DNA from: Micromonospora sp. HM5-17
GTDB taxonomy: Bacteria > Actinomycetota > Actinomycetes > Mycobacteriales > Micromonosporaceae
NCBI RefSeq assembly: GCF_003762835.1
Contig: NZ_RJWA01000001.1
Span: 992,001 to 1,056,000 of the forward strand
Direction: 5' to 3'
Length of the DNA stretch: 64,000 bases
In this document: in pieces, positions 47,774 through 59,296 of the stretch
Numbering within the stretch: position 1 is the first letter of the stretch
Layout: each line of letters opens with the position of its first letter
Program-made: the position numbers and the translations under genes
The notes under the pieces: generated by a model
Told to the model about the DNA's origin: nothing
Seen by the model: only the letters and a program-made list of their open reading frames with translations
Databases searched by the model: none

Positions 47774-48136
47774 GTGACGACGATGCCGGTGGGTGCCTCC
47801 GGTCCGGCGCTGCGCCATCCGCTCGACCCGGACCCGGTGCGCTCGACCAAGTCTCGCGCGGTCTTCGCCCTCGGCCTGGTGGCGCTGCTGACCGGCCCGT
47901 TCGTCGGTGGTGTCGTGCCGGCCACGGTCGCGATGCTGCTCGTCCGGCAGGCGCGCCGGGAGGCGTACGCCTCGGGCGGCTACCTCACCGGCGCCGCGTG
48001 GCTGCGGTGTGGTGAGCGGCTGGCCTGGGCCGGACTGGTGCTGGCACTCACCACGCTGGTGGTGGTGACCGTCATCGGTGTGCTGAACCTCGCCGAGGCC
48101 CCGACCGGCCAGGACTTCGCACCCGGCGTCGACTGA
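47774..48136 (+). CDS. small membrane protein, unknown (DUF4190-like layout)
   Basis: A 120-residue protein with two hydrophobic helices (about 30-57 and 83-105) and an Arg-rich loop (VRQARREAYASGGYLTGAAW). The pattern of two helices joined by a short basic loop resembles DUF4190 proteins, but I cannot confirm it. TAGGCT at 47762-47767 is six bases from the GTG, so the message is probably leaderless. Confidence 0.72.
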   Translation: MTTMPVGASGPALRHPLDPDPVRSTKSRAVFALGLVALLTGPFVGGVVPATVAMLLVRQARREAYASGGYLTGAAWLRCGERLAWAGLVLALTTLVVVTVIGVLNLAEAPTGQDFAPGVD

Positions 48137-48454
48137 GGGCAGCCGCCCGGGTCCCGCCCCGCCCGGAGGAAGCCGTCGCCGGACACCCGACCGGCTCGTG
48201 TCGTGTGTCGGTCGGGGAGCCGCCGCGCCGTCCCGGCCGGTGCGCGGTGCCCACCCGGTGCGTGAGTCGGCGTCCGTCGTCGTACGCGGTCCACGTGTCG
48301 GTTCGTACGCCGTGCGTCCGGCGGGCCGGCTCGCCGCGCGCCCCATTGGTGGCCGCTGACGGTAGCCTGTCGCTTGGCAGACGCGAGGGCGTCCGGCCGG
48401 TGACGGACCGGCCCCTGGGCGGTACGCTCCGAGCCGGTCCGGTGGTCAGGGGGG
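48137..48454. other. spacer between two membrane-protein genes
   Basis: No gene is supported. GTGACG, a 17-nt spacer and TACGCT (48423-48428) may be a weak promoter for the next gene. Confidence 0.35.
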
Positions 48455-49468
48455 ATGGGCGTGACGGACGAGGCACAACCGCCGGCTGCGGACCGTACGG
48501 CGGGAGCCGCGCCGTCCATCGGCCCCGAACCGCGACATCCCGGGTCGTCGTACACCCTGCCGAGCGAACAGTCGGGGTGGCCAGCCGCGCCGGTCAGCGA
48601 GTGGGCGCGTCCGGCGGGTCCGTCCGTCGCGGGTGGTCCGGCCTCCTCACCTGCGCCTTTCACGCCGGGCGCCGCACCGTCGCCGTCGTCCGCCCCGGTC
48701 GCCTCAAGCGCCCCGTCGTCGTTCGGGACGGGCGGGCCGTATCCGCCGGGACCCGGTGGGCCGTACCCGACGGCATCGTCGGCCGGCCCGGTGACGACGT
48801 ACTCCCCCGGATACCCGGTGCCGTCGGGCAGCGGGCTGCCGGCGTACCCGGGACCGGTCGGACCGCCGCCGGCCCCGCCGTGGGGGCAGGGCCGGCCGGC
48901 GGTGCCGGCGCCGCCCAGGGAGTCCTGGCGTCCTCCCCGCCGGGTGGATCCGGTTCCCGGTACGCCCTTCGGTGTGGTCCAGCTGGACGTGCCCGCGATC
49001 ACCTCGGGGCCGGCCGTCGCGGCGTTGAGCACCGGCATCGGTTCGGTCCTCGTCGCCTTCGTCGTCGGCTGCTTCGGGCTGGCCGGGGCCGAACCGGGGT
49101 GGGGTGGCTGGGTGGCGGGTGCCTTCGCGGTGCTGGCCGGGCTGCTCGGTCTCGCCGCGGTGGCGCTCGGCGAGGTCGGGCGGCGGCAGACCCGGCGTCC
49201 CGGTCCACCGTCGCCGCCCGGACCCGTCCCCGTCACGACCGGACCGGCCGGGTCCCCGGTGACCGGCGCGCCGTTCTCGACGGCGGGCGCGGGGCCGAGC
49301 CCGGAGCCGGCGGCTCGGCCGGCGTCGGGCCCGGCGGACCCCGCCCGTGGGTCGTCCGCCGCCCGGTTCACCGGGCGGGGCCTGGCCATCGCCGGCATGA
49401 GCTGCGGCGGGGTCGGCCTCGCGCTGACCCTGCTGGCCCTTGCGGTGGCGGTGCTGCTCCAGGCCTGA
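48455..49468 (+). CDS. proline-rich membrane protein, unknown
   Basis: A 337-residue protein. The first 170 residues are Pro/Ser/Gly/Ala-rich and probably disordered. Two hydrophobic helices follow (about 185-212 and 216-238), then a second Pro-rich stretch and a final helix (about 308-336). No catalytic motif is seen. The helix part resembles the preceding small protein, so they may be related. ATG 48455 with AGGGGGG upstream; GTG 48461 is an alternative. It sits between rpoC and the str operon. Confidence 0.7.
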   Translation: MGVTDEAQPPAADRTAGAAPSIGPEPRHPGSSYTLPSEQSGWPAAPVSEWARPAGPSVAGGPASSPAPFTPGAAPSPSSAPVASSAPSSFGTGGPYPPGPGGPYPTASSAGPVTTYSPGYPVPSGSGLPAYPGPVGPPPAPPWGQGRPAVPAPPRESWRPPRRVDPVPGTPFGVVQLDVPAITSGPAVAALSTGIGSVLVAFVVGCFGLAGAEPGWGGWVAGAFAVLAGLLGLAAVALGEVGRRQTRRPGPPSPPGPVPVTTGPAGSPVTGAPFSTAGAGPSPEPAARPASGPADPARGSSAARFTGRGLAIAGMSCGGVGLALTLLALAVAVLLQA

Positions 49469-49677
49469 TCCGGGCCCCTGTCCGAGTGCCGCCGGGATCA
49501 CGGCGAACGGGCGACCGCCGGTGGCGTGCGGGTCAGGTCGTACGGCCGGCCCGGTTGCCGGGCCGACGAGCCGGGACGCCGACCCAGCCGGTACACTGAC
49601 GGTGGTAGTGCCTGCGCGGGAGCGACACGACGGACGGATCCCCACCGGAGGTGGTTGACAACCATCGGGGACCTGTT

Positions 49678-49706
49678 TTGACGTGCCCACCCAGGGTAGG
49701 TACTCT
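49678..49706 (+). promoter_or_regulatory. str operon (rpsL) promoter
   Basis: TTGACG, a 17-nt spacer and TACTCT: a near-consensus housekeeping promoter about 290 bases before rpsL. Confidence 0.7.
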
Positions 49707-49866
49707 TTCCTCTCGTGCCCGGGCATGCCCGGGCAACTCGTGCGTGCGCTCGGGCTGGCATCCGCCACCGAGTAGCGACACGGCAACGTCGAACAGGTCG
49801 GGACGCGGCAGCGTGCCGACGAGCTGGAATCCGGCGCCGAATCGAGGTGCCGGAGCCCGCGAGGGG

Positions 49867-49886
49867 GCGACACGCCCGACCGCGGG
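49867..49886 (+). promoter_or_regulatory. leader block shared by str and S10 operons, copy 1
   Basis: GCGACACGCCCGACCGCGGG is identical to 54661-54680 in the rpsJ leader. This copy ends 111 bases before the rpsL start. It may be part of a structured regulatory leader. Confidence 0.45.
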
Positions 49887-49997
49887 TGCCGGGACCGTCG
49901 CAAGACGGCCCTGGTTGGAATGTAGGAGAGCCACTCGCGAGGGCGGCTATGACACGGCGCGGTCGCCACAGGTGACCGAAGGGAGCGGAGAAACCCG

Positions 49998-50372
49998 GTG
50001 CCCACGATCCAGCAGCTGGTCCGCAAGGGCCGCCAGGCGAAGACGAGCAAGACCAAGACGCCGGCGCTGAAGGGGAGTCCCCAGCGACGCGGCGTGTGCA
50101 CGCGCGTGTACACCACCACCCCGAAGAAGCCGAACTCTGCGCTGCGCAAGGTCGCTCGTGTGAAGCTCAGCAGCCAGATCGAGGTGACCGCGTACATCCC
50201 CGGTGTGGGGCACAACCTGCAGGAGCACTCCCTCGTGCTGGTCCGGGGCGGCCGGGTGAAGGACCTCCCGGGCGTGCGATACAAGATCATTCGCGGCTCG
50301 CTCGACACCCAGGGCGTCCGCAACCGCAAGCAGGCGCGTAGCCGTTACGGCGCGAAGAAGGAGAAGAGCTGA
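49998..50372 (+). CDS. rpsL: 30S ribosomal protein S12
   Basis: A 124-residue decoding-centre protein. [20 protein letters not shown] and [16 protein letters not shown] show wild-type lysines at the two positions where streptomycin-resistance changes usually occur. Start GTG 49998 with AAGGGAGCGGAG upstream. rpsG begins one base after its stop. Confidence 0.98.
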   Translation: MPTIQQLVRKGRQAKTSKTKTPALKGSPQRRGVCTRVYTTTPKKPNSALRKVARVKLSSQIEVTAYIPGVGHNLQEHSLVLVRGGRVKDLPGVRYKIIRGSLDTQGVRNRKQARSRYGAKKEKS

Positions 50373-50373
50373 C

Positions 50374-50844
50374 ATGCCGCGTAAGGGCCCCGCTCCGCGC
50401 CGGCCGATCGCCCCGGACCCGGTGTACAACTCCCCGCTGGTCACCCAGCTGGTGAACAAGATCCTGCTGCGCGGGAAGCGTCAGCTCGCCGAGCGCATCG
50501 TGTACCAGGCGCTCGAGGGCTGCCGGGAGAAGTCCGGTACCGACCCGGTCGTCATCCTGAAGCGCGCGATGGACAACGTGAAGCCGACCCTGGAGGTCCG
50601 CAGCCGCCGCGTCGGTGGCGCGACGTACCAGGTGCCGGTCGAGGTGCGTCCCCCCCGGGCCACCACGCTCGGGCTGCGTTGGCTGGTCACCTACGCCCGT
50701 GCCCGTCGGGAGAAGACCATGGTCGAGCGGCTGATGAACGAGCTGCTCGACGCAAGCAACGGTCTTGGCGCCGCCGTCAAGCGGCGTGAGGACACCCACA
50801 AGATGGCTGAGTCCAACAAGGCCTTCGCGCACTACCGCTGGTAA
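50374..50844 (+). CDS. rpsG: 30S ribosomal protein S7
   Basis: A 156-residue small-subunit head assembly protein, and the translational repressor of the str operon in E. coli. Signatures: [50 protein letters not shown] and [20 protein letters not shown]. It is coupled to rpsL (stop and start one base apart). Confidence 0.98.
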   Translation: MPRKGPAPRRPIAPDPVYNSPLVTQLVNKILLRGKRQLAERIVYQALEGCREKSGTDPVVILKRAMDNVKPTLEVRSRRVGGATYQVPVEVRPPRATTLGLRWLVTYARARREKTMVERLMNELLDASNGLGAAVKRREDTHKMAESNKAFAHYRW

Positions 50845-50931
50845 CGACCGAGCGGGTCCCGCGCGGTTCGCCGCGCCGGGGCCGCGAAGGTCGCGATTAC
50901 GCCGACGAGACGACGACAAGTAGGGATTGAA

Positions 50932-53028
50932 GTGGCCGCCGCAGACGCGCTCGCCAAGGTACGCAACATCGGCATCATGGCGCACATCGATGCCGGTAAG
51001 ACCACGACCACCGAGCGGATCCTGTTCTACACCGGTATCACGTACAAGATCGGTGAGGTCCACGAGGGCGCCGCCGTCATGGACTGGATGGAGCAGGAGC
51101 AGGAGCGGGGGATCACCATCACCTCCGCCGCCACCAAGTGTGAGTGGAAGGGCCACACGATCCAGATCATCGACACCCCCGGGCACGTCGACTTCACCGT
51201 CGAGGTGGAGCGGTCGCTGCGGGTGCTCGACGGTGCGGTGGCCGTCTACGACGGGGTCGCCGGCGTGGAGCCGCAGACGGAGAACGTCTGGCGCCAGGCC
51301 GACAAGTACCACGTCCCCCGGATGTGCTTCGTCAACAAGCTGGACCGCACCGGCGCGGACTTCTTCCGCTGCGTGCAGATGATGATCGACCGGCTCAACG
51401 CCACCCCGCTGGTCCTCCAGATCCCGATCGGCACGGAGGCCGACTTCATCGGTGTCGTCGACCTGATCGGGATGCGTGCGCTGACCTGGCGCGGCGAGAC
51501 CCAGAAGGGCGAGGACTACACGGTCGAGGAGATTCCGGCCGATCTTGCCGACCAGGCCGCCGAGTGGCGCGACAAGCTGCTGGAGACGCTGGCCGATGTC
51601 GACGACGAGGTGATGGAGAAGTACCTCGAGGGCGAGGAGCTCTCCATCGAGGCGATCAAGGCCGGTATCCGTCGCGCCACCATCGCCGGCAAGGTCAACC
51701 CGGTCCTCTGCGGCTCGGCCTTCAAGAACAAGGGCATCCAGCCCATGCTGGACGCGGTCGTGGACTACCTGCCGTCGCCGATGGACATCCCGGCGATCGA
51801 GGGCACCGCGACCGACGGCGAGACCCCGATGCAGCGCAAGCCGGACGCCAGCGAGCCGTTCGCCGCCCTGGCCTTCAAGATCCAGACTGACAAGCACCTG
51901 GGCAAGCTGACCTACGTGCGGGTCTACTCGGGCAAGGTCGAGTCTGGTGCGCAGGTCATCAACTCGACCAAGGACCGCAAGGAGCGGATCGGCAAGATCT
52001 ACCAGATGCACGCCAACAAGCGGGAGGAGCGCAGCTCCGCCCAGGCTGGCGACATCATCGCGGTGCAGGGTCTCAAGCAGACCACCACCGGTGACACCCT
52101 CTGCGACCCGGCCAACCCCGTCATCCTGGAGTCGATGACCTTCCCCGAGCCGGTCATCGAGGTGGCGATCGAGCCGAAGACCAAGGCGGACCAGGAGAAG
52201 CTGAGCAACGCCATCCAGCGGCTCGCCGAGGAGGACCCGACGTTCCGGGTCAAGCTCGACAACGAGACCGGGCAGACGGTCATCTCCGGTATGGGCGAGC
52301 TGCACCTGGACATCCTGGTCGACCGGATGCGCCGCGAGTTCAACGTCGAGGCGAACATCGGCAAGCCGCAGGTGGCGTACCGGGAGACGATCCGCCGCAA
52401 GGTGGAGAGGGTCGAGTACACCCACAAGAAGCAGACCGGTGGTTCCGGCCAGTACGCCCGGGTCATCGTCGATCTCGAGCCGCTGCCCCTCTCCAACGAC
52501 TCGCCGACCTACGAGTTCGCCAACGTGGTGACCGGTGGCCGGGTGCCGAAGGAGTTCATCCCCTCGGTCGACGCCGGCGCCCAGGACGCGATGCAGTACG
52601 GCGTGCTCGCCGGCTTCCCGCTGGTCGGCCTGAAGCTGACGCTGGTGGACGGGCAGGCCCACGAGGTCGACTCGTCCGAGATGGCGTTCAAGATCGCTGG
52701 TTCGATGGTGCTCAAGGAGGCGGCCCGCCGGGCCGACCCGACGCTCCTCGAACCGATGATGTCCGTCGAGGTCACCACTCCTGAAGAGAACATGGGTGAC
52801 GTGATCGGCGACCTCAACTCCCGCCGGGGCATCATCCAGGCGATGGAGGAGCGCGGGGGAGCCCGCGTCGTCCGCGCCCTGGTGCCGCTGTCGGAGATGT
52901 TCGGCTATGTCGGCGACCTGCGGTCGAAGACCCAGGGCCGGGCTAGCTACAGCATGCAGTTCGACTCCTACGCCGAGGTTCCCGCGAACGTGGCGAAGGA
53001 GATCATCGCGAAGGCGACGGGTGAGTGA
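50932..53028 (+). CDS. fusA: elongation factor G
   Basis: Translocation GTPase of 698 residues with G motifs [18 protein letters not shown] and NKLDRTGAD, followed by the five canonical domains ([20 protein letters not shown] in domain IV region). Start GTG 50932, preceded by TAGGGATTGAA. It lies 87 bases after rpsG and 239 before tuf. Confidence 0.98.
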   Translation: MAAADALAKVRNIGIMAHIDAGKTTTTERILFYTGITYKIGEVHEGAAVMDWMEQEQERGITITSAATKCEWKGHTIQIIDTPGHVDFTVEVERSLRVLDGAVAVYDGVAGVEPQTENVWRQADKYHVPRMCFVNKLDRTGADFFRCVQMMIDRLNATPLVLQIPIGTEADFIGVVDLIGMRALTWRGETQKGEDYTVEEIPADLADQAAEWRDKLLETLADVDDEVMEKYLEGEELSIEAIKAGIRRATIAGKVNPVLCGSAFKNKGIQPMLDAVVDYLPSPMDIPAIEGTATDGETPMQRKPDASEPFAALAFKIQTDKHLGKLTYVRVYSGKVESGAQVINSTKDRKERIGKIYQMHANKREERSSAQAGDIIAVQGLKQTTTGDTLCDPANPVILESMTFPEPVIEVAIEPKTKADQEKLSNAIQRLAEEDPTFRVKLDNETGQTVISGMGELHLDILVDRMRREFNVEANIGKPQVAYRETIRRKVERVEYTHKKQTGGSGQYARVIVDLEPLPLSNDSPTYEFANVVTGGRVPKEFIPSVDAGAQDAMQYGVLAGFPLVGLKLTLVDGQAHEVDSSEMAFKIAGSMVLKEAARRADPTLLEPMMSVEVTTPEENMGDVIGDLNSRRGIIQAMEERGGARVVRALVPLSEMFGYVGDLRSKTQGRASYSMQFDSYAEVPANVAKEIIAKATGE

Positions 53029-53267
53029 TCGCGGAAGCGAGATCTGCCTGACGCCGGGCCGGTGATACCGCGGAGGCCGCGGACGAGTAATCTCGCCCGC
53101 GGCGTTCACGGGCCGGGCTGCGAGACCGGGCCTGAAGGTTTCACCGCCGCAAGACCCATCAACAACTTCCCGACCGGAAATGGCCGGCCGGAAAGGCTGT
53201 CGACAGAGTCCTAAGCGCCGGATGGCGCGCCGGGCGTACGAACCAAGAAGTCCACAGGAGGACACCA

Positions 53268-54461
53268 GTGGCGAAGGCGAAGTTCGAGCGGACTAAGCCG
53301 CACGTCAACATCGGCACCATTGGTCACATCGACCACGGTAAGACGACGCTGACGGCGGCCATTACCAAGGTCCTGCACGACAAGATGCCGGACCTGAACC
53401 CGTACACGCCGTTCGACGAGATCGACAAGGCGCCGGAGGAGAAGGCCCGGGGTATCACGATTTCGATCGCGCACGTCGAGTACCAGACCGAGGCGCGGCA
53501 CTACGCGCACGTCGACTGCCCCGGTCACGCCGACTACATCAAGAACATGATCACCGGTGCCGCCCAGATGGACGGCGCGATCCTGGTGGTCGCGGCGACC
53601 GACGGCCCGATGCCGCAGACCCGCGAGCACGTGCTGCTGGCCCGCCAGGTCGGCGTGCCGTACATCGTCGTCGCCCTGAACAAGAGCGACATGGTGGACG
53701 ACGAGGAGCTTCTCGAGCTGGTCGAGCTCGAGGTCCGCGAGCTGCTCTCGTCGCAGGACTACCCGGGCGACGAGCTCCCGGTCGTACGGGTGTCGGCGCT
53801 GAAGGCGCTCGAGGGCGACCCGGTGTGGACCGAGAAGCTCATGGAGCTGATGAACGCGGTCGACACCGCGATTCCGCAGCCGGAGCGGGACACCGACAAG
53901 CCGTTCCTCATGCCGATCGAGGACGTCTTCACGATCACCGGCCGTGGCACCGTGGTTACCGGCCGTGTCGAGCGTGGCGTGCTCAAGCCGAACGAGGAGG
54001 TGGAGATCGTCGGTATCCGCGACAAGTCGCAGAAGACGGTCGTCACCGGTATCGAGATGTTCCGCAAGCTGCTCGACGAGGCCCGCGCGGGCGAGAACGT
54101 CGGTCTGCTGCTGCGGGGTGTCAAGCGCGAGGAGGTCGAGCGCGGCATGGTCGTGGTCAAGCCGGGCACGACCACCCCGCACACGGAGTTCGAGGCCCAG
54201 GTCTACATCCTCTCCAAGGAGGAGGGTGGCCGGCACACGCCGTTCTTCCAGAACTACCGGCCGCAGTTCTACTTCCGGACCACCGACGTCACCGGTGTCG
54301 TCACGCTGCCTGAGGGCACCGAGATGGTCATGCCGGGCGACAACACCTCGATGACCGTGAAGCTGATCCAGCCCATCGCGATGGAGCAGGGTCTGAAGTT
54401 CGCGATCCGCGAGGGTGGCCGGACGGTTGGTGCCGGTCAGGTCACCAAGATCATCAAGTGA
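53268..54461 (+). CDS. tuf: elongation factor Tu
   Basis: Carries aminoacyl-tRNA to the ribosome; 397 residues. G motifs [22 protein letters not shown] and NKSDMVDD (the usual NKCD is NKSD here), effector loop EKARGITI. Domains II and III are complete through [14 protein letters not shown]. Start GTG 53268 with CAGGAGGAC upstream. The 239-base spacer to fusA has no evident terminator, so it may be co-transcribed with the str operon and also have its own start. Confidence 0.98.
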   Translation: MAKAKFERTKPHVNIGTIGHIDHGKTTLTAAITKVLHDKMPDLNPYTPFDEIDKAPEEKARGITISIAHVEYQTEARHYAHVDCPGHADYIKNMITGAAQMDGAILVVAATDGPMPQTREHVLLARQVGVPYIVVALNKSDMVDDEELLELVELEVRELLSSQDYPGDELPVVRVSALKALEGDPVWTEKLMELMNAVDTAIPQPERDTDKPFLMPIEDVFTITGRGTVVTGRVERGVLKPNEEVEIVGIRDKSQKTVVTGIEMFRKLLDEARAGENVGLLLRGVKREEVERGMVVVKPGTTTPHTEFEAQVYILSKEEGGRHTPFFQNYRPQFYFRTTDVTGVVTLPEGTEMVMPGDNTSMTVKLIQPIAMEQGLKFAIREGGRTVGAGQVTKIIK

Positions 54462-54526
54462 CCTGGTGACCCCGATTGGCGTTGCCGTGCGGTAGTACGG
54501 CATACTGGTCAGGTTGCGTACCGGCG

Positions 54527-54557
54527 GGGTGGCTGACTGCCCGGCAGTCAGCCACCC
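54527..54557 (+). terminator. terminator after tuf
   Basis: A perfect 14-bp stem GGGTGGCTGACTGC/GCAGTCAGCCACCC (54527-54540 with 54544-54557) and a three-base loop, 65 bases after the tuf stop. Confidence 0.85.
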
Positions 54558-54660
54558 TCGCTGGGTGTCCGGGGTGTGGCGATCCACTCCCGGCGCCCTC
54601 GAACTTCCCGCACGGGGCGGGACCGCCTCGGTCGTCCGGGGTGGAGTCTGGCTCCAGGGC

Positions 54661-54680
54661 GCGACACGCCCGACCGCGGG
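54661..54680 (+). promoter_or_regulatory. leader block shared by str and S10 operons, copy 2
   Basis: GCGACACGCCCGACCGCGGG is identical to 49867-49886. It ends 124 bases before the rpsJ start. Confidence 0.45.
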
Positions 54681-54804
54681 GGTCGGATAGCACGGGAGTA
54701 GGGCAGCGCCCGAGCCCGGCATGGAACATCCCGCTTCCCGGGGGCGGGCTCCGTGGCAGCAACCGGGCGGGACGGACAAGGCGAGAGAAGGAACAGAGGC
54801 CACC

Positions 54805-55113
54805 ATGGCGGGACAGAAGATCCGCATCCGGCTCAAGGCGTACGACCACGAGGTGGTCGACTCCTCGGCGCGCAAGATCGTTGAGACGGTGACGCGTACC
54901 GGGGCTCAGGTCGCGGGCCCGGTGCCGCTGCCCACGGAGATCAACCGTTTCTGCGTGATCCGTTCGCCGCACAAGTACAAGGACTCGCGCGAGCACTTCG
55001 AGATGCGCACGCACAAGCGTCTGATCGACATCATCGACCCGACCCCCAAGACGGTCGACTCGCTCATGCGCCTCGACCTGCCGGCTGGCGTCGACATCGA
55101 GATCAAGCTGTAG
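54805..55113 (+). CDS. rpsJ: 30S ribosomal protein S10
   Basis: A 102-residue protein that also pairs with NusB in antitermination complexes. Signatures: [40 protein letters not shown] and [17 protein letters not shown]. Start ATG 54805 with GAAGGAACAGAGG upstream. It is the first gene of the S10 operon; rplC follows after 11 bases. Confidence 0.98.
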
Positions 55114-55124
55114 GGACCGGACGA

Positions 55125-55787
55125 ATGGACAGGCAAGTGAAGGGCATCCTGGGCGCCAAGCTCGGCATGACCCAGGTCTGGGACAACAACCGCGTTGTCC
55201 CGGTGACGGTGGTGCAGGCGGGGCCGTGCGTCGTGACCCAGGTCCGCACCCCCGAGAAGGACGGCTATTCCGCGGTCCAGCTGGCGTACGGCGCGATCGA
55301 CCCGCGCAAGGTCAAGAAGCCGCTCGGCGGCCACTTCGCCAAGGCGAACGTCGCGCCCCGCCGGCACATCGTCGAGCTGCGTACCACCGATGCCGCCGAC
55401 TACGAGCTGGGCCAGGAGGTGACCGTCGAGACGTTCACCCCGGGCACCCTGGTCGACGTCACTGGCCGGACCAAGGGCAAGGGCTTCGCCGGTGTCATGA
55501 AGCGCCACGGCTTCGGCGGTCTGCGTGCGAGCCACGGTGTCGAGCGCAAGCACCGCTCGCCCGGCTCGATCGGCGCCTGCGCCACCCCGGGCCGGGTCTT
55601 CAAGGGCGTCCGGATGGCCGGTCGGATGGGCGGCGTGCGGTACACCGTGCAGAACCTGACCATCCAGGCGGTGGACCCCGAGAACAACCTGCTGCTGGTG
55701 CGCGGCGCCATCCCCGGTCCCAAGAACGGACTCGTACTGGTCCGATCCGCGGCCAAGGCCGCCGCGAAGAAGGGCGGTGCCAAGTGA
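55125..55787 (+). CDS. rplC: 50S ribosomal protein L3
   Basis: A 220-residue early-assembly protein that reaches the peptidyl transferase centre. Signatures: [40 protein letters not shown] and [23 protein letters not shown] 55125. The stop overlaps rplD (GTGA). Confidence 0.98.
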   Translation: MDRQVKGILGAKLGMTQVWDNNRVVPVTVVQAGPCVVTQVRTPEKDGYSAVQLAYGAIDPRKVKKPLGGHFAKANVAPRRHIVELRTTDAADYELGQEVTVETFTPGTLVDVTGRTKGKGFAGVMKRHGFGGLRASHGVERKHRSPGSIGACATPGRVFKGVRMAGRMGGVRYTVQNLTIQAVDPENNLLLVRGAIPGPKNGLVLVRSAAKAAAKKGGAK

Positions 55788-56437
55788 GCACGGTTGACGT
55801 GCTGGCCGTCGACGGCACCAAGAGCGGCTCGGTCGAGCTGCCCTCGGAGGTCTTCGACGTCCAGGCCAACATCGCGTTGATGCACCAGGTCGTGGTCGCG
55901 CAGCTCGCCGCCGCGCGGCAGGGCACGCACAAGACCAAGACCCGGGGCGAGGTCTCCGGTGGCGGCAAGAAGCCGTACAAGCAGAAGGGCACCGGTCGGG
56001 CCCGGCAGGGTTCGATCCGCGCCCCACAGTTCGCCGGCGGTGGCGTCGTGCACGGACCGGTTCCCCGGGACTACCGCCAGCGGACCCCGAAGAAGATGAA
56101 GGCCGCCGCCCTCCGGGGCGCCCTCTCCGACCGGGCCCGCAACGGGCAGGTGCACGTGGTGGAGACCTTCGTCGCCGGCGAGAAGCCCTCGACGAAGGCC
56201 GCCATCGCGACCCTGCGCAAGGTCACCCAGGCCAAGCGGGTGCTGGTGGTGCTGAGCGGCACCGACGAGCTGAACTGGCTGTCGCTGCGCAACGAGCCGA
56301 GTGTGCATCTGCTGGAGGCCGGCCAGCTCAACACGTACGACGTGCTGGTCGCCGACGACGTGGTCTTCACCCGGGAGGCCCTGGACGAGTTCCTGGGCCG
56401 CCGCGGTGGGGCGCAGGGTGAGGAGAGCGAGAAGTGA
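55784..56437 (+). CDS. rplD: 50S ribosomal protein L4
   Basis: A 217-residue protein that lines the exit tunnel and represses the S10 operon in E. coli. Signatures: [40 protein letters not shown] (tunnel loop) and [19 protein letters not shown] 55784 is coupled to rplC, and its TGA overlaps rplW. Confidence 0.97.
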   Translation: MSTVDVLAVDGTKSGSVELPSEVFDVQANIALMHQVVVAQLAAARQGTHKTKTRGEVSGGGKKPYKQKGTGRARQGSIRAPQFAGGGVVHGPVPRDYRQRTPKKMKAAALRGALSDRARNGQVHVVETFVAGEKPSTKAAIATLRKVTQAKRVLVVLSGTDELNWLSLRNEPSVHLLEAGQLNTYDVLVADDVVFTREALDEFLGRRGGAQGEESEK

Positions 56438-56736
56438 CCACGATCGCCGACCCGCGGGACATCATCATCGCCCCGGTCATCTCGGAGAAGAGCTACAGCG
56501 AGCTCAACAAGAACTGGTACACCTTCCTGGTGCACCCGGACGCCAACAAGACGGCGATCAAGATCGCGATCCAGCAGATCTTCAACGTCCGGGTCATCTC
56601 GGTCAACACCCTCAACCGCGAGGGCAAGCGCAAGCGGACCCGGACCGGGTGGGGCAAGCGCAAGAACACCAAGCGGGCGATGGTGAAGCTGGCCGACGGT
56701 GACCGCATCGAGGCCTTCGGCGGCCCGGTCAGCTGA
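56434..56736 (+). CDS. rplW: 50S ribosomal protein L23
   Basis: A 100-residue tunnel-exit protein that docks trigger factor and SRP. Signatures: [40 protein letters not shown] and [18 protein letters not shown] 56434 overlaps the rplD stop by four bases. Confidence 0.97.
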   Translation: MTTIADPRDIIIAPVISEKSYSELNKNWYTFLVHPDANKTAIKIAIQQIFNVRVISVNTLNREGKRKRTRTGWGKRKNTKRAMVKLADGDRIEAFGGPVS

Positions 56737-56748
56737 GGGGTATAGACA

Positions 56749-57588
<840 letters not shown>

Positions 57589-57603
57589 GGGAGTTGGGTA
57601 GAC

Positions 57604-57885
57604 ATGCCTCGCAGCCTGAAGAAGGGCCCGTTCGTCGACGACCACCTGCTCAAGAAGGTGGAAGCTCAGAACGCGAAGGGCACGAAGAACGTCATCAAGA
57701 CCTGGTCGCGCCGCTCGACGATCATCCCGGAGATGCTCGGGCACACGATCGCGGTGCACGACGGGCGCAAGCACGTCCCGGTGTTCATCACCGAGGCGAT
57801 GGTCGGGCACAAGCTCGGTGAGTTTGCGCTGACCCGCACGTTCAAGGGTCACGAGAAGGACGACCGGAAGAGCCGCCGGCGCTGA
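57604..57885 (+). CDS. rpsS: 30S ribosomal protein S19
   Basis: A 93-residue head protein that contacts S13 and the A-site finger. Signatures: [40 protein letters not shown] and [21 protein letters not shown] 57604 with GGGAGTTGG upstream. Confidence 0.98.
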   Translation: MPRSLKKGPFVDDHLLKKVEAQNAKGTKNVIKTWSRRSTIIPEMLGHTIAVHDGRKHVPVFITEAMVGHKLGEFALTRTFKGHEKDDRKSRRR

Positions 57886-57923
57886 GTCGCCGACCACGGA
57901 TAAAGGATCAAGGGGTTTCAGCG

Positions 57924-58415
57924 ATGCCAGTAAAGGGCGACGCTCCGGTGCTTCCGGGCGCGCGGGCGGTTGCGCGATACGTGCGCATCTCGCCGAACAA
58001 GGCGCGTCGGGTGGTCAACCTCGTCCGCGGTCTGCCCGCGAAAGAGGCGCTCACGGTGCTGCAGTTCGCGCCACAGGCGGCGAGTGAGCAGGTCTACAAG
58101 GTGCTCGCGAGCGCGATCGCCAATGCGGAGAACAACGAGCGGCTGGACCCCGACGCGCTGCTCGTCAGCGAGGCGTACGTCGACGAGGGCCCAACCATGA
58201 AGCGCTTCCGGCCCCGGGCGCAGGGCCGGGCGTACCGCATCCGCAAGCGCACCAGCCACATCACCATCGCGGTCGAGGCCGTGGCGCCGGTTGCGCCGGC
58301 CCGGCGGGCCGCGAAGAAGGCCGCGCCGACGAAGAAGGCCACGCCGGCTACCGCCGCGCCGGCGGCCGAGACCGGGGCCGCCGAATCGAAGAGCAAGACG
58401 GAGGGTGCCGAGTAA
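57924..58415 (+). CDS. rplV: 50S ribosomal protein L22 with C-terminal extension
   Basis: A 163-residue protein. Core (about 1-118): [40 protein letters not shown] and [20 protein letters not shown]. An Ala/Lys/Pro-rich tail of about 45 residues follows. The L22 hairpin lines the exit tunnel near the macrolide site. The stop shares one base with the rpsC start (TAATG). Confidence 0.97.
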   Translation: MPVKGDAPVLPGARAVARYVRISPNKARRVVNLVRGLPAKEALTVLQFAPQAASEQVYKVLASAIANAENNERLDPDALLVSEAYVDEGPTMKRFRPRAQGRAYRIRKRTSHITIAVEAVAPVAPARRAAKKAAPTKKATPATAAPAAETGAAESKSKTEGAE

Positions 58416-59293
58416 TGGGGCAGAAGGTTCACCCGCACGGGTTCCGGCTCGGCATCTCGACCGACTGGAAGTCCCGTTGGTACGCGGACAAGCTCTACAA
58501 GGACTACATCGCCGAGGACGTCAAGATCCGTCGGATGATGTCGAAGGGCCTGGAGCGCGCGGGCATTTCCAAGGTCGACATCGAGCGAACCCGGGATCGG
58601 GTACGGGTCGACATCCACACCGCTCGCCCGGGCATCGTCATCGGCCGCAAGGGGGCCGAGGCGGACCGGATCCGCGCGGAGCTGGAGAAGCTGACCGGTA
58701 AGCAGGTTCAGCTCAACATCCTCGAGGTGAAGAGTCCGGAGTCGGACGCGCAGCTCGTCGCGCAGGGCGTGGCGGAGCAGCTCTCCAGCCGGGTCAGCTT
58801 CCGGCGGGCGATGCGCAAGGCCATGCAGTCGGCGATGAAGAACCCGATCGTGCGGGGTATCCGGGTGCAGGTCTCCGGCCGGCTCGGCGGTGCGGAGATG
58901 AGCCGCACCGAGTTCTACCGCGAGGGTCGGGTGCCGCTGCACACGCTGCGGGCCAACATCGAGTACGGCTTCTTCGAGGCCCGGACCACCTTCGGCCGGA
59001 TCGGCGTGAAGGTCTGGATCTACAAGGGCGACGCCGTGCCCGGCCGGGAGACCCCGGCCGAGGCGGGCGCGGCGCGTCCGCGTCGCGAGCGCGGCGACCG
59101 TCCCGAGCGGCCGCGTCGCGGACGCTCCGGCTCCGCCGGCACGACCCCGGGCGGGACCGAGGCCGGGCGGGCTGCGGCGGCGGAGATCTCCGGCGCGTCC
59201 ACCGAGGCGACGAACGACAGCGCCGCGGCGGCCGTCGCCACGGCGACTCCGGCGGGTTCCGCCGGAACGGACAGCTCAGCGCAGGAGGGCTGA
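58415..59293 (+). CDS. rpsC: 30S ribosomal protein S3 with long C-terminal extension
   Basis: A 292-residue protein; KH domain ([20 protein letters not shown]) and C-terminal domain ([30 protein letters not shown]). About 75 Arg/Gly- and then Ser/Ala-rich residues extend beyond the family core, a feature also known in other actinobacteria. S3 forms part of the mRNA entry helicase. It is coupled to rplV by a one-base overlap. Confidence 0.97.
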   Translation: MGQKVHPHGFRLGISTDWKSRWYADKLYKDYIAEDVKIRRMMSKGLERAGISKVDIERTRDRVRVDIHTARPGIVIGRKGAEADRIRAELEKLTGKQVQLNILEVKSPESDAQLVAQGVAEQLSSRVSFRRAMRKAMQSAMKNPIVRGIRVQVSGRLGGAEMSRTEFYREGRVPLHTLRANIEYGFFEARTTFGRIGVKVWIYKGDAVPGRETPAEAGAARPRRERGDRPERPRRGRSGSAGTTPGGTEAGRAAAAEISGASTEATNDSAAAAVATATPAGSAGTDSSAQEG

Positions 59294-59296
59294 CAG

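Larger units (their letters stand above)
49469..49997. other. promoter and leader region of the str operon
   Basis: No gene is supported. It contains the promoter at 49678-49706 and a leader of about 285 bases with a block shared with the S10 leader. TACACT at 49592-49597 may mark a second, weaker promoter. Confidence 0.55.
54462..54804. other. tuf-rpsJ spacer: terminator and S10 operon leader
   Basis: No gene is supported. It contains CATACT (54501-54506) preceded by TTGGCG 19 bases earlier, a possible promoter; the tuf terminator at 54527-54557; the shared leader block at 54661-54680; and GAGCCCG/CGGGCTC near the rpsJ start, which can fold into a hairpin. Confidence 0.5.

Noticed and set aside
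43430-48346. Very long open frame on the minus strand opposite rpoC
   Set aside because: It is the shadow of rpoC in high-GC DNA. Its translation is Arg/Gly/Asp-rich with no family motif, while the plus strand encodes an unmistakable rpoC.
50287-53265. Long minus-strand open frame opposite fusA
   Set aside because: Shadow of rpsG and fusA; no recognisable domains.
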